This document shows positions 52,890 to 63,799 of a stretch of 64,000 nucleotides of DNA, piece by piece. Each line of letters starts with the position of its first letter. Within the stretch, counting starts at the first letter, position 1. Origin of the DNA: Scandinavium sp036409475 (GTDB lineage Bacteria > Pseudomonadota > Gammaproteobacteria > Enterobacterales > Enterobacteriaceae); contig NZ_JAYRCK010000007.1 of the NCBI RefSeq assembly GCF_036409475.1, positions 1 through 64,000 of the forward strand. The letters are read 5' to 3'. The position numbers and the translations under genes were made by a program. The notes under the pieces are model-generated. The model was not told the DNA's origin and ran no database searches. It worked only from the letters and a program-made list of their open reading frames with translations.

Positions 52890-53513
52890 ATGTCATACAG
52901 TGGCGAACGAGATAACTTTGCACCCCATATGGCCCTGGTGCCCATGGTCATCGAACAGACTTCTCGCGGTGAACGTTCTTTTGATATCTACTCCCGTCTG
53001 CTCAAGGAGCGCGTTATCTTTCTGACCGGTCAGGTGGAAGATCACATGGCGAACTTGATCGTAGCGCAGATGCTGTTTCTGGAAGCGGAAAACCCGGAAA
53101 AAGACATTTACCTGTACATCAACTCCCCAGGCGGCGTGATCACCGCAGGCATGTCTATCTATGACACCATGCAGTTCATCAAGCCGGACGTCAGCACCAT
53201 TTGTATGGGTCAGGCGTGCTCGATGGGCGCATTCCTGCTGACCGCGGGCGCGAAAGGCAAGCGTTTCTGCCTGCCGAACTCCCGCGTGATGATCCACCAG
53301 CCGCTGGGCGGTTACCAGGGGCAGGCGACGGATATTGAAATCCACGCCAAAGAAATCCTGAAAGTTAAAGCGCGCATGAATGAACTTATGGCGCAACACA
53401 CGGGTCAATCTCTTGAACAGATTGAGCGCGACACCGAACGTGACCGCTTCCTGGCTGCATCTGAAGCGGTAGAGTATGGTCTGGTCGACTCCATTTTGAC
53501 CCATCGTAAATAA
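52890..53513 (+). CDS. clpP: ATP-dependent Clp protease proteolytic subunit
   Basis: ClpP forms the 14-subunit proteolytic chamber served by ClpX and ClpA. The 207-residue protein has the 14-residue propeptide (ending APHM before ALVPMVIEQ) and the catalytic Ser in GQACSMG and His in MIHQPLGG, with the Asp near 185. ATG 52890 follows GGAGACGGAC; the longer frame begins within the heat-shock promoter. It is 106 bases before clpX. Confidence 0.98.
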   Translation: MSYSGERDNFAPHMALVPMVIEQTSRGERSFDIYSRLLKERVIFLTGQVEDHMANLIVAQMLFLEAENPEKDIYLYINSPGGVITAGMSIYDTMQFIKPDVSTICMGQACSMGAFLLTAGAKGKRFCLPNSRVMIHQPLGGYQGQATDIEIHAKEILKVKARMNELMAQHTGQSLEQIERDTERDRFLAASEAVEYGLVDSILTHRK

Positions 53514-53619
53514 TGCCACTGCGTCCAGTGCCGCTATACTGTAGAGGGCGGCATTTCGCGAAGACTGGCATTTGCGTCGTCATGTGCGGCACAAAGAACT
53601 TAGAAAGAGGTTTGGACTC

Positions 53620-54894
<1,275 letters not shown>

Positions 54895-54921
54895 TTCACC
54901 AAATTACTCAGTCAGTTAACC

Positions 54922-54948
54922 AAAAGGGGGATATTTTATCCCCCTTTT
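54922..54948 (+). terminator. Rho-independent terminator after clpX
   Basis: AAAAGGGGGATA and TATCCCCCTTTT form an almost perfect stem ending in a short T-run. Its symmetrical A and T tracts would also stop reverse transcription. Confidence 0.85.
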
Positions 54949-54968
54949 ACTTTTCCTGTATTCCTGGC

Positions 54969-54996
54969 GTTGAATGTGTGGGAAACATCCCCATAT
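54969..54996 (+). promoter_or_regulatory. Heat-shock (sigma-32) promoter of lon
   Basis: GTTGAAT (54969-54975) and CCCCATAT (54989-54996) with a 13-base spacer match the sigma-32 consensus and the known E. coli lon promoter. It is 81 bases before the start codon. Confidence 0.85.
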
Positions 54997-55076
54997 ACTG
55001 GATTACATGTTAACGGTGGCGTAAAGCCAGTGGCGCCATCGACTACCTGGCGGACATTAAACTAAGAGAGAGCTCT

Positions 55077-57431
55077 ATGAATCCTGAGCGTTCTGAACGC
55101 ATTGACATCCCCGTATTGCCGTTGCGCGATGTGGTGGTTTATCCGCACATGGTCATTCCCTTATTTGTCGGGCGGGAAAAATCTATCCGTTGTCTGGAAG
55201 CGGCCATGGACCATGATAAAAAAATCATGCTGGTCGCTCAAAAAGACGCGTCAACGGATGAGCCGGGTGTAAACGATCTTTTCACCGTCGGGACCGTGGC
55301 CTCTATTTTGCAGATGCTGAAGCTGCCTGATGGCACCGTCAAAGTGCTGGTTGAAGGCCTGCAGCGTGCGCGTATTTCCGCACTGTCTGACAACGGCGAG
55401 CATTTCTCGGCGAAAGCGGAGTACCTTGAGTCTCCGGCTATCGAAGAGCGTGAGCAGGAGGTGCTGGTACGCACCGCCATCAGCCAGTTTGAAGGCTACA
55501 TCAAGCTCAACAAGAAAATCCCACCGGAAGTGCTGACGTCGCTGAACAGCATCGACGATCCGGCGCGTCTGGCGGACACCATCGCTGCGCACATGCCGCT
55601 CAAGCTGACGGACAAACAGTCGGTGCTGGAGATGTCCGACATCAACGAACGTCTGGAATACCTGATGGCGATGATGGAATCGGAAATCGACCTGCTGCAG
55701 GTTGAAAAACGCATCCGCAATCGCGTCAAAAAGCAGATGGAGAAATCTCAGCGCGAGTACTATCTGAACGAGCAAATGAAAGCCATTCAGAAAGAACTCG
55801 GCGAGATGGACGATGCGCCAGACGAAAACGAAGCGCTGAAGCGTAAGATTGATGCCGCTAAGATGCCGAAAGAGGCAAAAGAGAAGGCGGAAGCTGAGCT
55901 GCAGAAGCTGAAAATGATGTCTCCGATGTCGGCGGAAGCGACGGTCGTACGCGGCTACATTGACTGGATGGTGCAGGTTCCGTGGAATGCGCGCAGCAAA
56001 GTCAAAAAAGATCTGCGCCAGGCGCAAGAGATCCTCGATACCGACCATTATGGTCTGGAGCGTGTCAAAGACCGCATCCTCGAGTATCTCGCAGTCCAGA
56101 GCCGCGTGAACAAACTGAAAGGGCCGATTCTGTGCCTGGTAGGGCCTCCTGGTGTGGGTAAAACCTCTCTGGGTCAGTCCATTGCCAAAGCAACGGGCCG
56201 TAAATACATCCGTATGGCACTCGGTGGCGTGCGTGATGAAGCTGAAATTCGTGGTCACCGTCGTACCTACATCGGTTCGATGCCGGGCAAACTTATCCAG
56301 AAAATGGCAAAAGTGGGCGTTAAAAACCCGCTGTTCCTGCTGGATGAGATCGACAAAATGTCCTCTGACATGCGCGGAGACCCGGCGTCTGCATTGCTGG
56401 AAGTCCTTGATCCAGAACAGAACGTGGCGTTCAGCGATCACTATCTGGAAGTCGATTACGATCTCAGCGACGTGATGTTCGTGGCGACCTCTAACTCCAT
56501 GAACATTCCGGCTCCGCTGCTGGATCGTATGGAAGTGATTCGTCTTTCCGGTTACACCGAAGATGAGAAGCTGAATATTGCCAAACGCCATCTGTTGCCC
56601 AAACAGATTGAGCGTAACGCCCTGAAAAAAGGCGAGCTTACGGTTGAAGACAGTGCGATTGTGGGCATCATTCGTTACTACACTCGCGAAGCCGGTGTGC
56701 GTAGCCTGGAGCGTGAAATCTCCAAACTGTGCCGTAAAGCGGTGAAACAGCTGCTGCTGGATAAAACGCTCAAGCACATCACCATCAACGGTGAGAATCT
56801 GCATGATTACCTTGGCGTGCAGCGCTTCGACTATGGCCGTGCGGATGATGAAAACCGCGTAGGTCAGGTTACGGGTCTTGCGTGGACAGAAGTGGGCGGC
56901 GATCTGCTGACCATCGAAACCGCGTGTGTACCGGGCAAAGGCAAGCTGACTTACACCGGTTCCCTGGGGGAAGTGATGCAGGAATCCATTCAGGCTGCGC
57001 TGACCGTGGTACGTGCGCGTGCGGAGAAACTCGGCATTAATGGCGACTTCTACGAAAAACGCGACATCCACGTTCACGTTCCTGAAGGCGCAACGCCGAA
57101 AGACGGTCCGAGCGCAGGTATCGCAATGTGTACCGCGCTGGTGTCCTGTCTGACGGGGAATCCGGTGCGTGCCGATGTGGCGATGACGGGTGAAATTACC
57201 TTACGTGGTCAGGTGCTGCCGATTGGGGGCCTGAAGGAAAAACTGCTCGCGGCTCACCGTGGTGGCATTAAGACTGTTCTGATTCCGGACGAGAACAAAC
57301 GCGATTTAGAAGAAATTCCTGATAACGTGATTGCCGATTTGCAGATTCATCCTGTGAAACGTATTGAGGAAGTTCTGGTACTTGCACTGCAGAATGAGCC
57401 CTACGGAATGCAGGTTGTGACCGCAAAATAG
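55077..57431 (+). CDS. lon: ATP-dependent protease Lon
   Basis: Lon degrades misfolded proteins and regulators such as SulA and RcsA. The 784-residue protein has the N-terminal substrate domain (about 10-200), a coiled-coil linker, AAA+ motifs GPPGVGKT (356-363) and LFLLDEIDKM, and the Ser-Lys protease domain with DGPSAG (Ser679 in E. coli) and the Lys in GGLKEKLLAAHRGG. The full E. coli length is retained. Confidence 0.98.
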   Translation: MNPERSERIDIPVLPLRDVVVYPHMVIPLFVGREKSIRCLEAAMDHDKKIMLVAQKDASTDEPGVNDLFTVGTVASILQMLKLPDGTVKVLVEGLQRARISALSDNGEHFSAKAEYLESPAIEEREQEVLVRTAISQFEGYIKLNKKIPPEVLTSLNSIDDPARLADTIAAHMPLKLTDKQSVLEMSDINERLEYLMAMMESEIDLLQVEKRIRNRVKKQMEKSQREYYLNEQMKAIQKELGEMDDAPDENEALKRKIDAAKMPKEAKEKAEAELQKLKMMSPMSAEATVVRGYIDWMVQVPWNARSKVKKDLRQAQEILDTDHYGLERVKDRILEYLAVQSRVNKLKGPILCLVGPPGVGKTSLGQSIAKATGRKYIRMALGGVRDEAEIRGHRRTYIGSMPGKLIQKMAKVGVKNPLFLLDEIDKMSSDMRGDPASALLEVLDPEQNVAFSDHYLEVDYDLSDVMFVATSNSMNIPAPLLDRMEVIRLSGYTEDEKLNIAKRHLLPKQIERNALKKGELTVEDSAIVGIIRYYTREAGVRSLEREISKLCRKAVKQLLLDKTLKHITINGENLHDYLGVQRFDYGRADDENRVGQVTGLAWTEVGGDLLTIETACVPGKGKLTYTGSLGEVMQESIQAALTVVRARAEKLGINGDFYEKRDIHVHVPEGATPKDGPSAGIAMCTALVSCLTGNPVRADVAMTGEITLRGQVLPIGGLKEKLLAAHRGGIKTVLIPDENKRDLEEIPDNVIADLQIHPVKRIEEVLVLALQNEPYGMQVVTAK

Positions 57432-57463
57432 TGATTTCGCGCAAATAGCGCTAAGAAAAACAG

Positions 57464-57500
57464 GGCTGGCAGGTGATTTCGCACTTGCCAGCCTTTTTTT
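57464..57500 (+). terminator. Rho-independent terminator after lon
   Basis: GGCTGGCAGGTG pairs with CACTTGCCAGCC (one G:T) and is followed by seven Ts. Confidence 0.9.
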
Positions 57501-57641
57501 GTATAGCTAATTTAGATTGCTGGTTGGGTATGTCATAGACAACGGGTGTTGTAAGGGCATGACACTCCTGATATAACTGCTGCGCCGTCGCACTGTGAAG
57601 GATTCCAGTGCGATATAAATTATAAAGAGAGGAAGAGAATA

Positions 57642-57914
57642 GTGAACAAATCTCAACTGATTGACAAAATTGCTGCAGGTGCGGATATTTCTAAAGCTGC
57701 TGCTGGCCGTGCGTTAGATGCTTTGATCGCTTCTGTCACCGAGTCTTTGCAGGCTGGGGATGACGTTGCGCTGGTAGGTTTTGGTACTTTTGCTGTTAAA
57801 GAGCGTGCTGCCCGTACTGGTCGCAACCCGCAAACAGGTAAAGAGATCACCATTGCTGCTGCCAAAGTTCCGGGTTTCCGTGCAGGTAAAGCACTGAAAG
57901 ACGCGGTAAACTGA
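57642..57914 (+). CDS. hupB: DNA-binding protein HU-beta
   Basis: HU-beta is half of the HU heterodimer that bends DNA in the nucleoid. The 90-residue protein has the beta-arm signature RTGRNPQTGKEI with the intercalating Pro, and the basic C-terminus. GTG (57642) is the start codon, after GAGAGGAAGAG. Confidence 0.98.
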   Translation: MNKSQLIDKIAAGADISKAAAGRALDALIASVTESLQAGDDVALVGFGTFAVKERAARTGRNPQTGKEITIAAAKVPGFRAGKALKDAVN

Positions 57915-57950
57915 TCGCTTTCCCGTTAAGGGAATGTGACAAAGTTCAAG

Positions 57951-57978
57951 GGCGCATCATCTGATGTGCCTTTTTTTT
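57951..57978 (+). terminator. Rho-independent terminator after hupB
   Basis: GGCGCATCA and TGATGTGCC form a nine-pair stem (one G:T) followed by eight Ts. Confidence 0.9.
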
Positions 57979-58126
57979 ATTTGTCCAGCCGCACTTTCTC
58001 TGTTTTTAAGTGAGTCGCAGGCTGACAATTGCCCCTCTTTCTTGTCAAAATACGCCCTTACGCATAGCGCCAGTCGTGCTATGCTGTGCGAGGTAAAAGT
58101 CACCTACAGCGGAGCGTTGTTACACC

Positions 58127-60001
58127 ATGATGGACTCCTTACGTACGGCTGCGAATAGCGTCGTGCTCAAGATTATTTTCGGTATCATTATCGTGTCGTT
58201 TATTTTGACCGGCGTGAGCAGCTACCTGATTGGCGGGAACAAGACCTACGCCGCGAAAGTGAACGGTCAGGAAATTAGCCGACCACAGTTTGAAAATGCC
58301 GTTGCCAGCGAACGTAACCGTATGCAGCAGCAGATGGGCGATCAGTTCTCCGAACTGGCGTCTAACGAAAACTACATGAAAACCATGCGTCAGCAGGTGC
58401 TGAACCGTCTTATCGACGAAGCGCTGCTGGATCAGTATGCCAGACATCTGAACCTTGGCATCAGCGATGCTCAGGTCAAACAGGCCATCTTCCAGACACA
58501 GGCATTCCAGTCGAATGGCAAATTTGATAACGATCGTTTCAACGGTATCGTCAATCAGATGGGGATGAGCGCCGATCAGTATGCGCAAGCACTGCGTAAC
58601 CAACTGGTTACCCAGCAACTGATCAACGCGATTGTTGGCTCTGAATTCATGCTGCCGGGCGAAACGAATCAACTGGCTGCGCTGGTTTCTCAGCAGCGTG
58701 TTGTGCGTGAAGCCACCATTGATGTGAACGCACTGGCTGCGAAGCAGCAGGTGAGCGATCAGGAAATCAACAGCTACTACGAGCAGAACAAAAACCAGTT
58801 CGTTGCTCCAGAGCAGTTCCGCGTGAGCTACATCAAGATGGATGCTGCGAGCATGCAGGAAACCGCTTCTGACAGCGATATCCAGTCTTACTACGATCAG
58901 CATCAGGATCAGTTCACTCAGCCGCAGCGCGTGCGCTACAGCATTATCCAGACCAAAACGGAAGCTGATGCCAAAGCCGCGCTGGATGAAATCAACAAAG
59001 GCGCTAACTTTGCTGACGTCGCAAAAGCGAAATCTACCGATATCATCTCCGCGAAAAATGGCGGCGATATGGGGTGGCTGGAAGCCTCTACCACGCCAGA
59101 TGAACTGAAAAATGCCGGTCTGAAAGACAAAGGTCAGCTCTCCAGTGTGATCAAGTCTTCAGTGGGTTTCCTGGTGGCACGTCTTGATGATGTTGAACCG
59201 GCGAAAGTGAAGCCGCTGGCAGACGTTCATGATGATATCGCGGCGAAAGTGAAACAGGAAAAAGCGCTGGATGCGTACTATGCGCTGCAGCAGAAAGTGA
59301 GCGAAGCAGCCAGCAATGACAACGAGACGCTGGCTGGCGCGGCGCAGGTTGCAGGCATGAAAGTGGTTGAAACCGGCTGGTTCGGTCACGACAGCCTGCC
59401 GGCTGAGCTGAACTTCAAACCTGTTTCTGATGCCATTTTCAACGGCGGTCTGGTGGGTGAGAACGGCACGCCGGGCAGCAACTCTGACATCATCACTGTC
59501 GATGGCGATCGTGCTTTTGTCCTGCGCGTGAGCGAGCACAAAGCCGAAGCGGTTAAACCGCTGGCAGAAGTCAAAGATCAGGTTGTTGATATCGTTAAGC
59601 ACACCAAAGCGGAGCAGCAGGCGAAGCTGGATGCTGACAAGCTGCTGGCTGAGCTGAAAGCGGGTAAAGGTGACGATGCGATGAAAGCGGCCAATCTGAG
59701 CTTCAGCGCAGCGAAAACCCTGAGCCGTACCGGTCAGGATCCAATCAGCCAGGCTGCATTCACCCTGCCGCTGCCGCAGAAAGATAAGCCAGGCTACGGC
59801 GTGAGTACCGACATGCAGGGGAACGTGGTTCTGCTGTCGCTGGATGAAGTGAAAGACGGCACTATGCCGGAAGAACAGAAGAAAGCGATGGTTCAGGGCA
59901 TTACCCAGAACAACGCTCAGATTGCCTTCGAAGCCCTGATGGCGAACCTGCGTAAAGAAGCGAAGATCAAGCTGGGCGATATCGTTCAACAGCAGCAATA
60001 A
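58127..60001 (+). CDS. ppiD: Periplasmic chaperone PpiD
   Basis: PpiD is a membrane-anchored periplasmic chaperone at the SecYEG exit. The 624-residue protein has one N-terminal membrane helix (about 16-36, IIFGIIIVSFILTGVSSYLI), a SurA-like N-terminal chaperone region, a parvulin-type domain (about 265-355) that is inactive as an isomerase in E. coli, and a long helical C-terminus. The tandem ATG at 58127 is used. Confidence 0.97.
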   Translation: MMDSLRTAANSVVLKIIFGIIIVSFILTGVSSYLIGGNKTYAAKVNGQEISRPQFENAVASERNRMQQQMGDQFSELASNENYMKTMRQQVLNRLIDEALLDQYARHLNLGISDAQVKQAIFQTQAFQSNGKFDNDRFNGIVNQMGMSADQYAQALRNQLVTQQLINAIVGSEFMLPGETNQLAALVSQQRVVREATIDVNALAAKQQVSDQEINSYYEQNKNQFVAPEQFRVSYIKMDAASMQETASDSDIQSYYDQHQDQFTQPQRVRYSIIQTKTEADAKAALDEINKGANFADVAKAKSTDIISAKNGGDMGWLEASTTPDELKNAGLKDKGQLSSVIKSSVGFLVARLDDVEPAKVKPLADVHDDIAAKVKQEKALDAYYALQQKVSEAASNDNETLAGAAQVAGMKVVETGWFGHDSLPAELNFKPVSDAIFNGGLVGENGTPGSNSDIITVDGDRAFVLRVSEHKAEAVKPLAEVKDQVVDIVKHTKAEQQAKLDADKLLAELKAGKGDDAMKAANLSFSAAKTLSRTGQDPISQAAFTLPLPQKDKPGYGVSTDMQGNVVLLSLDEVKDGTMPEEQKKAMVQGITQNNAQIAFEALMANLRKEAKIKLGDIVQQQQ

Positions 60002-60044
60002 CGTCGAGCACGCTCGCAGATTTTCGTAACGTACTGCAAAATTC

Positions 60045-60067
60045 AAAGGCCGCTTTCGCGGCCTTTT
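60045..60067 (+). terminator. Terminator after ppiD
   Basis: AAAGGCCGC and GCGGCCTTT pair with a short TTTC-type loop and run into TTCC; the symmetrical stem can act on either strand. Confidence 0.82.
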
Positions 60068-60149
60068 CCAATTCTGAACATTGCCTTTTGTGCTGGTGTT
60101 TTTCTCCGGTTATGGTGGCCTCGCTGTCAACAAACAAGGAGATAACAGC

Positions 60150-60521
60150 ATGAAATCAGGAATCAAAGTTTGTCTTATTGCTCTCTCAGTCGCTTTCTCA
60201 GCTCTCGGATCACAGGCCATTGCTGCACAATCCACAAGCAAAGCACAAGTGGAAACCAAAGCAGCTGCTGCGCCTGCGGCTACGGCTACGGCAAAAACAC
60301 CTGCGACCACCGAAAATAGCGACAGTGGCAAAGTCAGCATCAACACCGCCAGCGCCGAAGAGTTAGCGCGTGCCATGAACGGCGTCGGGTTGAAGAAGGC
60401 ACAGGCGATTGTCAGCTACCGCGAAGAGTATGGCCCGTTTAAAACCCTCGACGATCTGCGCCAGGTACCAGGCATGGGAGGCGCATTGGTGGAAAGAAAT
60501 CTGCCGCATCTGATGCTCTGA
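60150..60521 (+). CDS. ybaV: YbaV, ComEA-type helix-hairpin-helix protein
   Basis: The 123-residue protein has a signal peptide (MKSGIKVCLIALSVAFSALG to about AIAA), an Ala/Thr-rich linker and a C-terminal ComEA-like helix-hairpin-helix pair (about 58-123, VSINTASAEELARAMNGVGL and LRQVPGMGGALVERN). The fold suggests binding of double-stranded DNA in the periplasm, but its role is not established. ATG 60150 follows AAGGAG; an upstream frame is rejected. Confidence 0.94.
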   Translation: MKSGIKVCLIALSVAFSALGSQAIAAQSTSKAQVETKAAAAPAATATAKTPATTENSDSGKVSINTASAEELARAMNGVGLKKAQAIVSYREEYGPFKTLDDLRQVPGMGGALVERNLPHLML

Positions 60522-60564
60522 CGCGCGAAGGCGTTTGCACACTAGCAAAAAAATGCCAGACTAA

Positions 60565-60757
60565 AGAGGTCGTACCAGTGTGCGACCTCCGATACTGGTG
60601 AGAATGATGATGCTTTCCGTCTAACGCACAGAAAGCACTCACGAGTAAACCTGGAAAATCAATTTATTGATTTTCGGCTGATAACCACAAAGAAGGAAAA
60701 ACCACGCTTTTTCCTTTTTTGTTTGTGAACAGAGAGGTCGTACCAGTGTGCGACCTC
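60565..60757. repeat. Intergenic hairpin-sandwich repeat, copy C (ybaV-fadM)
   Basis: Two identical 25-bp copies of the hairpin GAGGTCG...CGACCTC (60565-60589 and 60733-60757) enclose 143 bp. Inside are a TGCTTTC/GAAAGCA stem (60610-60636), the 22-bp palindrome (60654-60675), CGGCTG, and the 15-bp-stem hairpin (60687-60722, one G:T pair). Orientation and spacing match copy A. The gap between ybaV and fadM holds nothing else. Confidence 0.85.
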
Positions 60758-60788
60758 TGACTCTATTAATAAGAAAGGCTATTGCGCT

Positions 60789-61187
60789 ATGCAGACACAA
60801 ATCAAAGTACGCGGCTATCACCTGGATGTTTATCAACACGTGAATAACGCCCGCTATCTCGAATTTCTCGAAGAGGCTCGTTGGGATGGGCTGGAAAACA
60901 GTTCGGGCTTCCAATGGATGACCCAACACCACATCGCGTTCGTGGTCGTCAACATCAACATTAATTATCGCCGCCCGGCGGTGCTGGGGGATTTACTCAC
61001 CGTCACCAGCAAAGTTCAGCAGCTTAACGGCAAAAGCGGCGTATTAAGCCAGGTCGTGACGCTGGAGCCTGAAGGCGAAGTCGTTGCCGACGCGCAAATT
61101 ACATTTGTCTGCATCGACCTGAAAACGCAAAAAGCGCTGCCGCTGGAAGGTGAACTTCGCGAGCATCTGGAAGCGATGGTGGAGTAA
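60789..61187 (+). CDS. fadM: Long-chain acyl-CoA thioesterase FadM (YbaW)
   Basis: FadM is a hot-dog-fold thioesterase that hydrolyses long-chain and unsaturated acyl-CoAs formed during beta-oxidation. The 132-residue protein has the 4HBT motif LDVYQHVNNARYLEFLEEARW with the active-site Asp, and VNINYRRPAVLGD. It converges with queC; a CCCCGTCGC/GCGGCGGGG hairpin at about 61200-61221 lies between them. Confidence 0.96.
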   Translation: MQTQIKVRGYHLDVYQHVNNARYLEFLEEARWDGLENSSGFQWMTQHHIAFVVVNININYRRPAVLGDLLTVTSKVQQLNGKSGVLSQVVTLEPEGEVVADAQITFVCIDLKTQKALPLEGELREHLEAMVE

Positions 61188-61232
61188 CAGAAAACTTACC
61201 CCGTCGCAGAGCGCGGCGGGGGTTCTCCGTGT

Positions 61233-61928
61233 TTACTTCAGCCCCGTTTTCACCTTCATCGCCGCCATTACGCCTGCTTTATCAGCCATGTAATGGTTCA
61301 ACCCGTTAGCACGCAGGGTGCACGCTGCACAGTGCCCGCAACCATCGCCTTTGATGCCGTTGTAGCAGGTGAGCGTTTCACTGCGGACTAACTCCAGTTG
61401 GCCCCAGTAATCGGCCAGTGCCCAGGTTTCGGCTTTATCAATCCACATCAGCGGGGTTTCAAAGCGAATCTCTTTGGCCATGCCCAGATTGACCGCGTGG
61501 TTCAGCGCTTTGACGAATTCGTCACGGCAGTCAGGATAGCCAGAGAAATCTGTTTCGCAGACTCCGGTAATGACCGCTTCGGCTTTCACCTGCCAGGCAT
61601 AAATCGCTGTCAGGGTCAGGAACAGAATATTGCGGCCGGGAACGAAGGTATTGGGAATACCGTTGGCTTCTGGTTCGTAATCCGGCACCGGGATGCTGTC
61701 GCGAGTCAGGCTGCTCACCGCCAGTTCGTTCAGCAGGGTGACATCCAGCACTTTATGCGCTCGTGCACCTAATTTCAGGGCCAGTTCTCGGGCTACGTCG
61801 ATCTCTGCGCGATGGCGCTGACCATAATCAAAGGTCACACAGTGTACTTCATCATACTGCTGTAAAGCCTGGACCAGACATGTTGTCGAATCCTGACCTC
61901 CGCTGAACACCACCACGGCGCGTTTCAT
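61233..61928 (-). CDS. queC: 7-cyano-7-deazaguanine synthase QueC
   Basis: QueC converts 7-carboxy-7-deazaguanine to preQ0 with ATP and ammonia in queuosine synthesis. The 231-residue protein has the PP-loop FSGGQDSTT at residues 8-16 and four zinc-binding cysteines in LTCYNGIKGDGCGHCAACTL. ATG 61928 (MKRAVVVFSGG) gives the usual start. It follows ybaE on the same strand. Confidence 0.98.
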   Translation of the reverse strand: MKRAVVVFSGGQDSTTCLVQALQQYDEVHCVTFDYGQRHRAEIDVARELALKLGARAHKVLDVTLLNELAVSSLTRDSIPVPDYEPEANGIPNTFVPGRNILFLTLTAIYAWQVKAEAVITGVCETDFSGYPDCRDEFVKALNHAVNLGMAKEIRFETPLMWIDKAETWALADYWGQLELVRSETLTCYNGIKGDGCGHCAACTLRANGLNHYMADKAGVMAAMKVKTGLK

Positions 61929-61992
61929 AGCAAATCCTGTCAACTTTTTTGGAAAGCGCTATGGTAGCGCCTGAGCGCCGCGTCCACCAGCT

Positions 61993-63696
61993 TCACGACA
62001 CGCTTGATGCTGGAAGCCAGGCTTCAGTGAATTCGAACCAGCCACGGGCATTGAGCCGAATCCCATTGACACCTGGCGGCGCGCTGATCTTGTATTGATA
62101 GTTGAAGAGCGGCGTCAGCACCGCGTGTTCCATCAGGTCCTGGAAAACATGCTTCAGCGCCGCATGCCGGGCTAGTGGCTGTTTTTGGGTCTGAACGGCA
62201 TCCAGTGTCTGCTGAAGTTTGGCATATTGCTCGGCGCTCAACATTTGCGCCCAGAGCGAATCACAGCGCAACCATTGCTCAAGGGTATATTCAGGCGCTT
62301 CACCAATCAGCCTGTCTCCCATCATCAAATCGGCGTTGGCTAATGCTTCACAGCCATCCCAGGTTTTTGCATCATGGAAAATGAGCGTCAGTGTGCAGCC
62401 CAGTTTCTCTAAGGCCTGCCGGAGTTGTTCTGCCATGGTGTGAAGCTCAACGGGCAAATGGTAAACCAGCGTCAGGGCTGACGGGAACGCGATCTCAGGA
62501 GCGTCTTTCGTCACCGGAATATCCCATCCCGGCAGAAGTTCATGCGTTGGCGTGATCAGATTTTCATCCAGAGGCAAGGTTTCCATCAGCGACGAGCGAT
62601 GAATTAAGGCAATGATTTTTTGTGCCTGGGCCGTGGTGAGACATGAGCTTTTACGCAGTGTGAGATAGCAAAACCCCAGGCTAATGCTGTCACTGACCAG
62701 CCGAAGTTTACGCAGTTCATCGGGTTCTCCAATGGCAATCTGTACCGGATGCCGACAGCTGGTACCCAAATCCTGTTCAAAAAGCTGAGGCGTTATCCAG
62801 AACTCAATCGCCTGCAATAACGGGTGGCTCAGGTGATAGCGATTGTGGCTTTCCAGCCGCACCAGTTCAGGTTCGAAAATTTTCAGCCGAAAAGGGCCCG
62901 TGCCCAGCGTGACGTTATCCGGATGGGCCAGCACGCTACAATAGCTTGCCAGACGATGCGCCAGCCAGAAGTCGGGTTTAGTCAGCGTAAACGTCAGGCA
63001 CTGAGCGTGCGTCATTTCAATCCGCTGGACACTGACAAACAGTTTTCGCAGCGCAGGAAGCGCCAGCAACATCTCCAGGCGGCGGTGAAGTTGGGCGGTA
63101 TCGACAGGATCGCCGTTGTGCCAGTGCAACGTTGAACGAATGTAAAAATGCCAGCGTAAGCCATCGGGGGAAACCTCCCAGTGATGTGCCAGATCGCCAA
63201 TGGGCTCATCACTGTCAATGCCAAACCGGGTCAGCCCGGAAAAAATCTGCCCTGCCAGATGCTGCTCGGCGCGCCCTGGCAGAAAACCCGGCTGCAGTGA
63301 GTCAAGCGGGCGGTAATAAGGAATACGCAGTGTTGGCGTGTTGTTTTGCCATTGTCCACCCAGAAAAGGATGCAACAGGGCGCGCAGTTCTGGCGCATTA
63401 AGCTGCGCAAGTTCCAGTGCGTTTTGCTGTTGGCCCTGAGTGAGCGCCTGTTCCATCATGTCGTTGCGCAGGGCTTCTGGCGTGACCTGAAACGTCAGCG
63501 TGCCGCGTTTTCCCCGGCCTGACTGCGCCTGCCAGGTTAGCCAGCCGGCTTCCTGGGCCTGACGTAATAATGTTCGCACATGCCGCTCACTGCAAAAGCA
63601 CCGTTCAGCCAGTTCGGCAACGGTGATCTGCTGCGGTGCGCCGGAAGAGGGCTGCCACAGGCGTTGAAACTGATTGAGTCTGTTGAGCTGGCGCAT
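61993..63696 (-). CDS. ybaE: SgrR-family regulator/solute-binding-like protein YbaE
   Basis: The 567-residue protein has an N-terminal winged helix-turn-helix (about 1-110, ITVAELAERCFCSERHVRTLLRQ) of the SgrR type and a C-terminal domain like the periplasmic oligopeptide-binding proteins (SBP_bac_5, about 160-560). It lacks a signal peptide. By analogy with SgrR it may sense a small molecule and control transcription; its targets are unknown. It is divergent from cof. Confidence 0.93.
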   Translation of the reverse strand: MRQLNRLNQFQRLWQPSSGAPQQITVAELAERCFCSERHVRTLLRQAQEAGWLTWQAQSGRGKRGTLTFQVTPEALRNDMMEQALTQGQQQNALELAQLNAPELRALLHPFLGGQWQNNTPTLRIPYYRPLDSLQPGFLPGRAEQHLAGQIFSGLTRFGIDSDEPIGDLAHHWEVSPDGLRWHFYIRSTLHWHNGDPVDTAQLHRRLEMLLALPALRKLFVSVQRIEMTHAQCLTFTLTKPDFWLAHRLASYCSVLAHPDNVTLGTGPFRLKIFEPELVRLESHNRYHLSHPLLQAIEFWITPQLFEQDLGTSCRHPVQIAIGEPDELRKLRLVSDSISLGFCYLTLRKSSCLTTAQAQKIIALIHRSSLMETLPLDENLITPTHELLPGWDIPVTKDAPEIAFPSALTLVYHLPVELHTMAEQLRQALEKLGCTLTLIFHDAKTWDGCEALANADLMMGDRLIGEAPEYTLEQWLRCDSLWAQMLSAEQYAKLQQTLDAVQTQKQPLARHAALKHVFQDLMEHAVLTPLFNYQYKISAPPGVNGIRLNARGWFEFTEAWLPASSVS

Positions 63697-63799
63697 AGGC
63701 TAAATCCGGAACAATAAATAAGAGTTATTCAGTATTCCTTCCGTATATATCAGGTGATACTTTCCCACAAGCGACACTCATCACACTCCGGGGAAGAGA

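Noticed and set aside
55251..57077. 608-codon open frame on the minus strand opposite lon
   Set aside because: It is a shadow of lon codon usage (His/Phe/Arg-rich nonsense), with no start signal or domain. The same applies to long antisense frames opposite dxs (17904-19319), cyoB (44707-45714), tig (51343-52407), ppiD (59159-60046) and thiI (21029-21868).
57964..58158. 64-codon plus-strand frame between hupB and ppiD
   Set aside because: It starts inside the hupB terminator T-run and overlaps the ppiD start; nothing supports translation.
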